Of a stretch of DNA of 64,000 bases, positions 53,919-62,687 are shown piece after piece. The position numbers and the translations under genes are program-made. Positions within the stretch are counted from its first letter, which is position 1. Every line of letters begins with the position of its first letter. The notes beneath the pieces are model-generated. The model saw only the letters and a program-made list of their open reading frames with translations. It searched no databases and was not told the DNA's origin. Source of the DNA: Nitrosovibrio sp. Nv4 (GTDB lineage: Bacteria > Pseudomonadota > Gammaproteobacteria > Burkholderiales > Nitrosomonadaceae); contig NZ_OCMZ01000001.1 of NCBI RefSeq assembly GCF_900215485.1, forward strand, positions 1 through 64,000, given 5' to 3'.

Positions 53919-55172
53919 TCACCCTGGCAACGCCGGAAATTTGGCCACAATCTCAATCGTATCCCCCCCGCGCTTCAGCTTGAGCGGTAACCAGGTGCCG
54001 GGCGCCTGACGCTTGACTGTTTCCACGATATCCTCCATTCGCTTGACCGAGGCACCTGCGGCTTCAATAATTATGTCGCTGTCGCGGAGACCCGATTTCT
54101 CGGCAATGCTGCCCTTTTCCACCTGCAGCACCCGAGCCCCCCCATCCTGTGCCATTTCGAACCGGATACCGAGACGCTGCCGCTGGGGTTCGTGCGATAT
54201 AACAGAGGGCGATGCGGTACCGAATATTGCGTCGGCCATTCCTGCACTGATTTTTCCGCACCCTGTGCCGCTGTTCCAGGGCAACAGCGTGCCGATATCG
54301 GTTATACCGAGATCTTTCAGTTGGTGAGGGACCCCATAACCATACTTGATATGTCCCGACCCCATGATCCCGACAACGAGAGGATGTCCCGGCCGATTCG
54401 CCGCGGATTGTATTGCCTGTGCCATTGCCCGGTCCCAGAGCTGTTGCCCCTCGACAAAGCGTACAAAGTCGGGGTCATCGCGACCTGCATTCGCCCGCTT
54501 CTTGCCGCCGCGCTCGTGCTCGCCATAGATCGGCAGCAGGTAACCAAGATAAGCTTCGCTCGGCGCAGCGGGAGGCATCACGCCTTCGCGTTCATTCTCC
54601 GGAACGCCACCAAAACCCTTCGCCGCAACCGCCCGTCTCAAACGCGTATCGATATTGAGAGCGACCATCGGCACGCGGTTCATGCGGGCAAAATGGAAAA
54701 GTGGCAAGTAAAGATTGACGTCGGTGCTCCAGACCCCGTTCCAGTCGGCGGCTGCGAGAAACTCCGATTCCGTGAGTTCTCCCGCCACCCACTGGTCGAG
54801 CGCCTTCTGCACACGGCGCGGAAACATTTCGAAACCGATCACCATGCCGGGACGCAGCGCATGCAGGCCCGCCAGCGTCTGTAATTGCCAACGGTGGTGC
54901 TCGGGGTTATCGTGCATTTCACCCAGTAGCACTACCGAACGTTGGGCGGCGCGAGTAATGACTTCCGTGCTGGAAATTTTCCCGTTGCCAGGGGCGAGCC
55001 AGCTTCCGGCCGGGACACAGTCCGCGCTTTGCTGTTCTTTCTCCTTGCTAGCCGTGGGCTTCGTCTGTGCCGATGCGTTATCAAGGAAAACGCTGGACGC
55101 AAATACAGTGAAGACCAGGAAAGCGCCAAAGGAGGCAAAGGAGGCAAAAAAAGCGCTTTGGGAAATTTTCAA
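53919..55172 (-). CDS. ChaN-family haem-binding-like protein with C-terminal PDZ domain
   Basis: 417 aa. A signal peptide (ending ASAQ) precedes a ChaN-like domain (about residues 45-290): VVLLGEMHDNPEHHRWQ, the FEMFPRRVQ block and a late GSGHIKYGYGVPHQL. ChaN of Campylobacter binds haem and is iron-regulated; function here is inferred. A PDZ domain (about 325-415; VLQVEKGSIAEKSGLRDSDII) is fused at the C-terminus. Start: TTG at 55172, since AAAGGAG lies eight bases upstream and the signal peptide then begins cleanly. The signal peptide shows a 9-base repeat (FASFASF). The stop overlaps the M1 gene start region, so the pair is cotranslated. Confidence 0.83.
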   Translation of the reverse strand: MKISQSAFFASFASFGAFLVFTVFASSVFLDNASAQTKPTASKEKEQQSADCVPAGSWLAPGNGKISSTEVITRAAQRSVVLLGEMHDNPEHHRWQLQTLAGLHALRPGMVIGFEMFPRRVQKALDQWVAGELTESEFLAAADWNGVWSTDVNLYLPLFHFARMNRVPMVALNIDTRLRRAVAAKGFGGVPENEREGVMPPAAPSEAYLGYLLPIYGEHERGGKKRANAGRDDPDFVRFVEGQQLWDRAMAQAIQSAANRPGHPLVVGIMGSGHIKYGYGVPHQLKDLGITDIGTLLPWNSGTGCGKISAGMADAIFGTASPSVISHEPQRQRLGIRFEMAQDGGARVLQVEKGSIAEKSGLRDSDIIIEAAGASVKRMEDIVETVKRQAPGTWLPLKLKRGGDTIEIVAKFPALPG

Positions 55173-55290
55173 GCTGGATACTCCTTTACTCTTATCCAAA
55201 TTATTTGATTCGATGAACAAACAGTATAAACGTCATGCCGTCGAAAGCGCTATCGGGGGCGTTCAAGGCACACCTTGCCGGTTTGGACGG

Positions 55291-55388
55291 GTTCGGGTCA
55301 AGCCCGGAATGACGAAGGTATAAGGGACGCTCCAAGCATGCCATTTCTGATCTGGACTGGATTCCGGGTCAAGCCCGGAATGACGAAG
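55291..55388. repeat. Two copies of the TTCCGGGTCAAGCCCGGAATGACG palindromic repeat
   Basis: Copy 1 at 55291-55317 and copy 2 at 55361-55388 share the core GGGTCAAGCCCGGAATGACG and then GAAG; copy 2 is flanked by TGGACTGGATTCC. This is a well-known dispersed intergenic repeat of proteobacteria. It lies between purL and the ChaN-PDZ gene. Confidence 0.85.
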
Positions 55389-55411
55389 TCTACGATAATA
55401 TTCTCGACGGA

Positions 55412-55441
55412 TATCTTGCTGCCACCTATCTTGCTGCCACG
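55412..55441. repeat. 15-base tandem duplication
   Basis: TATCTTGCTGCCACC and TATCTTGCTGCCACG lie head to tail, 18 bases before the purL stop codon. Probable slippage duplication. Confidence 0.7.
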
Positions 55442-55458
55442 TCGCCCAGTTCGATTGC

Positions 55459-58400
55459 TCATCCCACCCACTTACGCGCATTCCTGAACATCCGCATCCA
55501 GGGCGCATCCTCGCGCCAGCCCGGATGCCACGAGTTCTGCGCGGCCCGGAAGCCGCGTTCCGGGTGAGGCATTAGGATGCTGAAACGGCCATCCGCAGTG
55601 GTTACACCAGCAATACCCTGAGGAGAGCCGTTGGGATTAAGCGGATAAGTCTCGGTGTGTTTGCCCCGATTATCCACGAAACGCAACGCAACCAAAGGCG
55701 CGATTACTGAGACCCCGCTTTCATCGGTAAATTCCGCATAACCTTCACCGTGCGCAACCGCAATAGGTATCCGGCTCCCGGCCATGCCGTCGAAAAACAG
55801 GGACGGGCTTTGCTGAACCTCCGCCATGACGAAGCGCGCCTCGAACTGCTCCGATTTATTTCGTATGAATTTGGGCCAATGCTCGGCCCCAGGAATCATT
55901 TCGTGCAAGTTGCTCATCATCTGGCAGCCGTTGCATACTCCCAGTGCAAAGGTATCGCTCTGCGCAAAAAATGTTTCAAATTCGTCGCGAGCTCGCGGAT
56001 TAAACAGAATGGAGTTTGCCCAGCCTTCCCCCGCGCCCAGCACGTCCCCGTACGAAAATCCGCCGCATGCTGCAAAGCCCCTGTAATCACTGAGAGAGAC
56101 GCGACCCGCAATGATATCGCTCATGTGTACGTCGGTCGCCGCAAATCCGGCCCGATCAAAGGCCGCAGCCATCTCAACGTGACCATTTACACCTTGCTCG
56201 CGCAAAATTGCGATTCGCGGCCTCGTTCCTGCATGAACGTAGGGCGCGGCGATGTCATGATCCACGTCGAAGCTCAGTTGTGCATGCAGACCTGGATCGC
56301 CGACATCGAGTATGCGGTCGTACTCCTGTTGCGCGCATTCCGGATTGTCGCGCAGCTTCTGCATACGATAAGTGGTTTCCGACCAGGCGCGGTGCAGGGC
56401 GACGCGCTTCTCTGCGAATACCGGCTTGTTGTTGCGCAGAAACCGGATTTCATCCTCGCCATTAACGCTACCAATCACAAAACTCAAGTCGCGTAAACCT
56501 TCTTCCGATAATACACCCAGCACATCCCGGCGATGATCGGTCTTTATCTGGATCACTGCGCCCAGTTCTTCATTAAATAGAACAGACAGGATGCGCGCCA
56601 CGAATCTTCCGCCCAGTGCTTCCGGTTCCCGTTCGCTGCCATCGATGTCGGTCGCGAGCGCATCGAAACACAACTGATCCAGGTTGACGCTTATGCCTGC
56701 GTGTCCCGCAAAAGCCATCTCGCACAAGGTCGAAAACACGCCGCCGTCGGAGCGGTCATGATATGCGATTATCCTGTTCTCGCGATTCAGGCGCTGTATG
56801 GCTGCGAAAAATCCCTTGAGTCGGTCAGCTCCTTCCAGACCATCTATGTCCGGCGCTTCATCGCCTACCTGCTTGTAAACCTGGGCAAGCGCCGAACCGG
56901 CCAAGCGGTTTCTCCCAGCTCCAAGATCGATCAGTATGAGTTCTGTCGCGCCACAATCGGTGCGCAATTGCGGGGTAAGCGTTTTACGCGCATCCGCTAC
57001 TCTCGCAAACGCGGAAACGATCAGGGACAGAGGCGCAATGACTTCTTTTCGTGCTGCAGCATCGGCATGGCCGGTATCCGCTTCCCAGACAGTTTTCATG
57101 GACATCGAATCTTTACCCACTGGAATGCTGATTCCCAGCCGGGGGCACAATTCCATTCCCACCGCGTGCACTGCATCGAACAGGGCTGCATCTTCGCCCG
57201 GATGCCCCGCCGCGGCCATCCAGTTGGCTGAAAGCTTGATCTCTCCTATATCTCCAATCTGCGCGGCGGTAATATTGGTAATGGCTTCGCCTACCGCCAT
57301 GCGTGCCGAAGCAGCGGGATCGACCAACGCCACCGGGGTGCGCTCGCCCACGGCGAAGGCCTCGCCCAGAGTGGTGCGGTAACCCATCAGTGTTACCGCC
57401 ACATCCGCAACGGGAATCTGCCACGGTCCCACCATCTGGTCGCGTGCGGTCATACCGCCAACGCTGCGGTCGCCAATACTGATGAGAAACGTCTTGTCCG
57501 CTACGGAGGGCAACCGAAGCACACGGTATGCCGCTTCCCGCAGGTTCAGTCCCGCCGCATCAAATGGCATCAGCATTTTTTTGACATGTGTCACGTCGCG
57601 GATCATTTTCGGCGGCTTGCCCAGCAGTACCGAGAGATCCATATCAACTGGGCGGTCGCCGAACAAGGGATCAGTCACGACAAGCTGTTCTTGTGCCGCC
57701 GCTGTGCCCACCACCGCGAACGGGCAGCGTTCGCGCTCGCAAATCGCCGCGAATAACTCGAGCGACTCGGGCCGGATCGCAAGCACATAACGCTCCTGTG
57801 CCTCATTGCTCCAGATCTGCATCGGTGACATGCCCGGCTCTTCGGAGGGAATATCGCGCAGATTGAATGAGCCTCCTCGTCCCGAACCATGCAACAGTTC
57901 AGGTAGCGCATTCGATAAACCGCCGGCGCCAACGTCGTGAATCGAAAGAATCGGGTTAGGCTCGCCGCGTCTTTCCAGCTGCCAGCAGCCGTCGATGACT
58001 TCCTGCGCGCGCCGCTCCATCTCCGGGTTGCCGCGCTGCACGGAATCGAAATCGAGACTCTCCACATTTTTTCCCGTATCCATGCTGGAAGCGGCACCGC
58101 CGCCAAGGCCGATCAACATTCCGGGGCCGCCCAATTGAATCAGCAGCGCACCAGCTGAAAACTCGTCCTTGAAAGAATGACGCGCGGCAATGTGGCCTAT
58201 GCCCCCCGCCAGCATGATGGGCTTGTGATACCCGCGCATCTCGCCGGCAACACTTTCCTCGAAGGTACGGAAATAACCCGCCAGATTGGGCCGCCCGAAC
58301 TCGTTGTTGAACGCTGCGCCGCCGATAGGACCTTCCAGCATGATCTGCAATGCTGATGCGATACGCCCTGGTTTGCCATAAGAATGATCGGACCCCCCCT

Positions 58401-59481
58401 GCGACTGCACTTCCCAAGGCTGAACAAATTCAGGAATATTCAGATTGGAAACAGAGAAGCCGCTCAGGCCAGCCCTGGGTTTAGCTCCCCGGCCAGTGGC
58501 GCCTTCGTCGCGAATCTCCCCACCGACACCGGTAGCGGCGCCCGGAGAAGGTGAAATGGCGGTAGGATGATTGTGGGTTTCCACTTTCATCAGGATGTGC
58601 GTCTGCTCGTCGGCATAAGCATACGCGTTGTCCTTGCCGGGGTAGAAACGGGCGATCGTTGCGCCTTCCATAATGGCAGAATTATCGGCGTACGCTACCA
58701 CCGTGCCCTGCGGATACTGCCGGTGAGTATTGCGGATCATCGAAAATAGCGATTGCGTCCGGGGTTGGCCGTCTATCACCCAGTCCGCATTGAAAATCTT
58801 GTGGCGGCAATGCTCCGAATTCGCCTGGGCAAACATCATCAATTCCACATCGGTGGGATTACGCTCGATGCGAATGAAATATGCCGCGAAATAGTCGATT
58901 TCATCAGGCGACAACGCAAGCCCCATTTCGCTGTTAGCCTTTTGCAGCGCTTCTCTTCCGCCGATCAGCACATCCACCGTTTTCAGCGGCTTCGGGGCGA
59001 AATGCCTGAACAGTTTTTCCGCGTCATCGAACGAGCCAAACACTGCCTCGGTCATGCGGTCGTGTATCAGCGCAAGCAGCGCATCCTTGGAATTGGGAGA
59101 TAGCTCGGTGGAAACCTCGCTTCCTGTCGAAATGTAAAAAGCCACACCGCGCTCCACCCGTTCCACCGCGTCCAGCCCGCAATGGTGGACAATATCGCTT
59201 GCTTTGGTAGACCATGGGGATATGGTGCCGGGACGGGGTACGACCAACAGCAGTTCACCTTCGGCATGTTCTGCCCGCCGGGTGGCTTGTCCCATCGGCG
59301 CACACTTGAGCAGCTTCTCGAGAATGGCAACCTCGCTCGCCTGCAGATCGCGTGCCGTCGCGCAAAAATACCAGTATTCGGCATAAATGCGGGATATTTG
59401 CGGAGCCGCGGTTCTAAGGGCGTGCGCCAATTTTTCCAGGCGGAACGGAGAAAGGGCGTTGCCACCCCGAAGTTGAAGCAT
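55459..59481 (-). CDS. purL: Phosphoribosylformylglycinamidine synthase
   Basis: Large single-chain PurL that converts FGAR, glutamine and ATP to FGAM in purine synthesis, 1340 aa, the usual proteobacterial length. Order: N-terminal domain, tandem AIRS-like ATPase halves (the first with [19 protein letters not shown] near residue 305), and a C-terminal glutamine amidotransferase with nucleophile Cys in [10 protein letters not shown] (about 1180) and HPERGFRA near the end. Monocistronic; followed by an intergenic repeat cluster and preceded by a 570-base region with no gene. Confidence 0.97.
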   Translation of the reverse strand: MLQLRGGNALSPFRLEKLAHALRTAAPQISRIYAEYWYFCATARDLQASEVAILEKLLKCAPMGQATRRAEHAEGELLLVVPRPGTISPWSTKASDIVHHCGLDAVERVERGVAFYISTGSEVSTELSPNSKDALLALIHDRMTEAVFGSFDDAEKLFRHFAPKPLKTVDVLIGGREALQKANSEMGLALSPDEIDYFAAYFIRIERNPTDVELMMFAQANSEHCRHKIFNADWVIDGQPRTQSLFSMIRNTHRQYPQGTVVAYADNSAIMEGATIARFYPGKDNAYAYADEQTHILMKVETHNHPTAISPSPGAATGVGGEIRDEGATGRGAKPRAGLSGFSVSNLNIPEFVQPWEVQSQGGSDHSYGKPGRIASALQIMLEGPIGGAAFNNEFGRPNLAGYFRTFEESVAGEMRGYHKPIMLAGGIGHIAARHSFKDEFSAGALLIQLGGPGMLIGLGGGAASSMDTGKNVESLDFDSVQRGNPEMERRAQEVIDGCWQLERRGEPNPILSIHDVGAGGLSNALPELLHGSGRGGSFNLRDIPSEEPGMSPMQIWSNEAQERYVLAIRPESLELFAAICERERCPFAVVGTAAAQEQLVVTDPLFGDRPVDMDLSVLLGKPPKMIRDVTHVKKMLMPFDAAGLNLREAAYRVLRLPSVADKTFLISIGDRSVGGMTARDQMVGPWQIPVADVAVTLMGYRTTLGEAFAVGERTPVALVDPAASARMAVGEAITNITAAQIGDIGEIKLSANWMAAAGHPGEDAALFDAVHAVGMELCPRLGISIPVGKDSMSMKTVWEADTGHADAAARKEVIAPLSLIVSAFARVADARKTLTPQLRTDCGATELILIDLGAGRNRLAGSALAQVYKQVGDEAPDIDGLEGADRLKGFFAAIQRLNRENRIIAYHDRSDGGVFSTLCEMAFAGHAGISVNLDQLCFDALATDIDGSEREPEALGGRFVARILSVLFNEELGAVIQIKTDHRRDVLGVLSEEGLRDLSFVIGSVNGEDEIRFLRNNKPVFAEKRVALHRAWSETTYRMQKLRDNPECAQQEYDRILDVGDPGLHAQLSFDVDHDIAAPYVHAGTRPRIAILREQGVNGHVEMAAAFDRAGFAATDVHMSDIIAGRVSLSDYRGFAACGGFSYGDVLGAGEGWANSILFNPRARDEFETFFAQSDTFALGVCNGCQMMSNLHEMIPGAEHWPKFIRNKSEQFEARFVMAEVQQSPSLFFDGMAGSRIPIAVAHGEGYAEFTDESGVSVIAPLVALRFVDNRGKHTETYPLNPNGSPQGIAGVTTADGRFSILMPHPERGFRAAQNSWHPGWREDAPWMRMFRNARKWVG

Positions 59482-60053
59482 CGGCTATCTAGTAAGTCGG
59501 CAAGTTGAAAACACAGGATTTTACACGAGAAGGCATGCCACCCGTAGCCCGGCTGGTTTTTGATGATCGCTAGCATGAATAAGCTGAAACGAAATAGGTC
59601 AGCCCGTCGGCTGTTTGGTGAATTATGGCAAATATGGCTACCGCGCTAAGGCCCAAGATTGTCTGCTGCGAGAACCCACCCGCCTTGATATAAGCCCCAT
59701 GCTTCCTTTCCAGCCAGCAAGCACTTTATGGGGTTAGATCACGAAACGGAAAAAATCACATGCTAAACCTTTGACATATTTTCTTGAACCTTGGGGGCGG
59801 CAACTGACCCAAAGCTGCCTGTTGCGCCGTGATGAAGCAGTGGCACAGTATTTGGACTTGACGCCGGACCTCAGAAAACCGACCTGTAGGTAAGTGAATA
59901 CCATATATGCATGAGCAATAGCTTGAGCGTAGCTTGTAATAATGCATAAAGTCCCCCTTTTGCTACACTAGAAACGGCAATGCTAACGCCTTGTTTTTTT
60001 AGGTTTGCGGGCGTGGCGTAAGACTGTGGCGAAATGAATAAAGGAAATCAAGC
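59482..60053. other. Region between purL and the recombinase remnant
   Basis: 572 bases with no supported gene. It must contain the purL promoter on the minus strand. Base composition shifts to A/T-rich from about 59700, marking the beginning of the accessory region. Short open frames here have no ribosome site or recognisable product. Confidence 0.55.
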
Positions 60054-60241
60054 ATGAAAATCGGCTATGCGGGGGTATCGACTAGGACCAGAACCTGGAT
60101 CTGCAAATGAACGCATTGAGCAAAGCCGGATGTGAAAGGATTTTTACCGATCACGGCGTAAGTGGCGTTGCCATTGTTCGAACCGGCCTCTCAAGCATAG
60201 CAGGGCGACGGCGATGTTCTCGTAGTTTAAACCCCTGCTGA
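60054..60241 (+). pseudogene. Serine recombinase (resolvase/invertase) N-terminal remnant
   Basis: ATG at 60054, with AAGGAAA eight bases before it, reads MKIGYAGVST, the start of the Tn3/Hin resolvase fold. One base is missing near 60088, after which the next frame continues DQNLDLQMNALSKAGCERIF and TDHGVSGV, the typical following segment. It stops at 60241 after a diverged tail, so only about 45 family residues remain. The residue next to the catalytic Ser context is also changed (YAGVST for YARVST). A broken leftover of a mobile element. Confidence 0.85.
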
Positions 60242-60279
60242 AAGCAGGCGGTTAGGCGGCTTTGGCCGTGCTGCGTTTT

Positions 60280-60609
60280 TTATTTCAACCTCCACACCCC
60301 GTTTTTCTTAATTTCGTCGTACATGGCATCCGGTGCCAGATCGATTTCGCCTGGCCAGGTTACTGCCCCAAGCTCTAGGAACACCTGGGCAAACACATCC
60401 CGGTCGGCCAGCACGGCAAAAACACCAGCGCGGGGTGAGCGTATCCGATCGCCCATATTGACTTCGCCTTCCAGTCCATCAATGAAGCGAACGTGCAGCC
60501 GGTAGCCATCAAGTGCTTCTACTGCCTTTACTCGCCAAGGTGCCTTTACTTGTATAGGCGGGACTATAGAAGAGGCGATATCTTCTTTGGTGACTGATGT
60601 TGTGTGCAT
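60280..60609 (-). CDS. DUF2442 domain protein, antitoxin-like partner
   Basis: 109 aa. The core APWRVKAVEALDGYRLHVRF followed by IDGLEGEVNMGD and a later GAVTWPGEIDLAPDAMYDEI is the DUF2442 pattern. Function unproven; such genes regularly sit beside DUF4160 or similar small genes and are treated as candidate antitoxins. GGAGG lies 11 bases before ATG 60609. The first 46 bases overlap the end of the DUF4160 gene, which points to coupled translation. Confidence 0.85.
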   Translation of the reverse strand: MHTTSVTKEDIASSIVPPIQVKAPWRVKAVEALDGYRLHVRFIDGLEGEVNMGDRIRSPRAGVFAVLADRDVFAQVFLELGAVTWPGEIDLAPDAMYDEIKKNGVWRLK

Positions 60610-60824
60610 AATTCCCAATCCTCCATGAGTTCTTCGCGGTGTTCCTGCGCCCATTCCAGCACTAGCGCTAGCCCTCGCCGTGACATTTTTCCTCTCAATA
60701 TTCCCAAAGTTCGTATCTCGATTACTACTTCATCCTCCGCATATACCGCGTGAAAATGCGGCGGTGCATGATCGTCCCAATACATTTGAATTATAATCCC
60801 ATAAAACGTGCTTATGATTGGCAT
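60564..60824 (-). CDS. DUF4160 domain protein, toxin-like partner
   Basis: 86 aa. The DUF4160 signature is clear: PIISTFYGIIIQMYW followed by DDHAPPHFHAVYAEDE and a late GxLALVLEWAQEHREEL. The start at 60824 has GGGGA nine bases upstream. The domain is often found with DUF2442 in two-gene modules proposed as toxin-antitoxin; activity is inferred from that. In the accessory stretch next to the broken recombinase. Confidence 0.85.
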   Translation of the reverse strand: MPIISTFYGIIIQMYWDDHAPPHFHAVYAEDEVVIEIRTLGILRGKMSRRGLALVLEWAQEHREELMEDWELCTQHQSPKKISPLL

Positions 60825-61295
60825 GAGTTTTATCCCCTTAGCGATCTGCTGAAACTCGTTAAGCTGCACGGTGGCTTATGGCTTGTCAATGCCGTCTATC
60901 TGGTCAAGATTGAACAACCAGAACGGTTTAATCACCCGTATAGAGTCACTTTTTCGGTGTTGTCACCTTCGTTCTCCGACTCGCGCTCAAGCGTCTTGAA
61001 AAAATGCACGTAATGCTTTTTCACCTCTGCGAACCTGGCTGCCCATGGCTGCGGCTTTGCTTGTAGGTCAGCCAGGGTCGCTTGAATAGCGAATAGCGGT
61101 TGGTCATCGCCGGTGCCAATAACAAAAGTACCGTTACGGCCCAAATTTGGGAGTTGTTCAGCACACAGAGTGGGAGTTCTTTTGCATACATTAGAACAAA
61201 ATTTTCTAACACATGACATGAGGTGGGAGCTGTAGCAAAACAACACCATTATCCTCCGCTAGGACGTCTGCTTCGGGATATATATACGACTTTAT
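60825..61295. other. Region between DUF4160 and the GGDEF gene
   Basis: 471 bases with no confident gene. It includes a possible decayed coding remnant on the minus strand (60932-61249) and must carry the promoter of the GGDEF gene; no clear promoter pair seen. Confidence 0.5.
60932..61249 (-). pseudogene. Possible decayed coding remnant
   Basis: The open frame (105 codons) has no ribosome site. Its second half (about IGTGDDQPLFAIQATLADLQ and later FAEVKKHYVHFFKTLERE) looks protein-like, while the first half looks protein-like in a neighbouring frame (MYAKELPLCVLNNSQIWA). That suggests one ancestral gene with a frame break near 61130. Family not recognised. Confidence 0.3.
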
Positions 61296-62681
61296 ATGGA
61301 TGTAAAAACTTACCCACCTTTGGCTAGATTTATAGATCAACTGCTCGACGCTATTTGCGTTGTTGATGGAGGGGGGCGTTTTATCTTTGTCAGTGGGGCA
61401 TGCGAACGCATTTTTGGCTACACGCCGAAAGAAATGGTTGGCAAGGCTATGCTGGAGATGGTGGTACCAGAGGATCGAGCGAGAACTCTCCAGGCGGCTA
61501 ACGAAATCATGTCAGGACATCCTACACGTGATTTTGAGAACCGCTATATACGCAAGGATGGACAAGTGGTGCACATTATGTGGTCAGCCCGCTGGTCCGA
61601 AGCCGATCAGTTGAGGATTGCTGTTGCACGAGACATCACAGAGCGCAAGCAGGCCCAATCAATGCAGGCGGCACTCTATGCCATTTCCGAAGCCGCGCAT
61701 ACTGCAGAGGATCTGCTCTCTTTGTTTCAGCTGATTCATCAAATAATCGGCAAACTGCTGTCAGCGACTAATTTTGCCGTGGCGATGTACGATGAGAGCA
61801 ATAATCAGCTGAGCTTTCCCTACTACACCGGTGACTACGATGAGGCGTCCGAACTGCAGCAAACGTCTGTCAGTACTCTCTGCGCAGAAGTCATTCGTAC
61901 GAGGCAACCCCTGCTGCTGGAGCCTGAGTCGCTGGCTAGCCTTCCCGAGGAAGTACGAGCTGTCAACAACAGCACTGTGGTGTGCTGGCTGGTCGTTCCG
62001 CTCAACTCGCACAAGGGTACTATCGGTGCCCTGGTTTTGAAAAGCAACCCGGACGGTGCACGCTACACCGAAAAGGACAAGGAACTTCTGCAATTTGTCT
62101 CCACTCAAGTTGCCACAGCTATCGAGCACAAACAGTTACACGCCCGACTGAAGCACATGGCGCAATACGACGGGTTGACCGGGCTACCCAACCGAGGACT
62201 TTTATACGATCGCCTGAAAATGGCGCTGTCAAGAACACGACGAGAACAAGGACAAATGTCCCTGCTCTACCTGGACTTAAACAATTTCAAACAAGTCAAT
62301 GACTCTTTGGGTCATGCTGCGGGGGATGCACTACTGCAGGAGGTTGCCAATCGACTAAAGCAGTGCGTACGCGATTTGGATACCGTCGCGCGCATGGGCG
62401 GTGATGAGTTTGTGGTGCTGCTCGAAAACATCCAGTTGCCCGAGCACGCTTCGAATGTCGCTAAAAAAATTCGCAGTGCTATCGGCCAACCCATCAAAGT
62501 AGAGGGTTGCAGCCTCTGCATACTGCCGAGCATTGGAATTGCACTTTACCCTGATCATGGTGACGAGGCGCAACAACTTCTTCGGCATGCTGACGAGGCC
62601 ATGTATTTTGAGAAAAAGAACAGTGATAACTACTTTGCAAATGGCTCTTATGACAGCTTCCGCACGGAATCGGCATCGTAA
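61296..62681 (+). CDS. Diguanylate cyclase with PAS and GAF sensor domains
   Basis: 461 aa, cytoplasmic (no membrane helices seen). A PAS domain (about residues 10-120; DITERKQ at its end), a GAF domain (about 140-280) and a GGDEF domain (about 300-455) follow in order. The active site is GGDEF (62397-62411), preceded by the inhibitory RxxD site (RDLD) five residues upstream, so it should make cyclic di-GMP and be product-inhibited. No EAL domain. Signal sensed unknown. It ends six bases before the convergent RHS gene. Confidence 0.93.
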   Translation: MDVKTYPPLARFIDQLLDAICVVDGGGRFIFVSGACERIFGYTPKEMVGKAMLEMVVPEDRARTLQAANEIMSGHPTRDFENRYIRKDGQVVHIMWSARWSEADQLRIAVARDITERKQAQSMQAALYAISEAAHTAEDLLSLFQLIHQIIGKLLSATNFAVAMYDESNNQLSFPYYTGDYDEASELQQTSVSTLCAEVIRTRQPLLLEPESLASLPEEVRAVNNSTVVCWLVVPLNSHKGTIGALVLKSNPDGARYTEKDKELLQFVSTQVATAIEHKQLHARLKHMAQYDGLTGLPNRGLLYDRLKMALSRTRREQGQMSLLYLDLNNFKQVNDSLGHAAGDALLQEVANRLKQCVRDLDTVARMGGDEFVVLLENIQLPEHASNVAKKIRSAIGQPIKVEGCSLCILPSIGIALYPDHGDEAQQLLRHADEAMYFEKKNSDNYFANGSYDSFRTESAS

Positions 62682-62687
62682 GCAACA

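Noticed and set aside
59756-59947. 63-codon minus-strand frame near purL as a transposase fragment
   Set aside because: No transposase motif could be recognised and there is no flanking inverted repeat.
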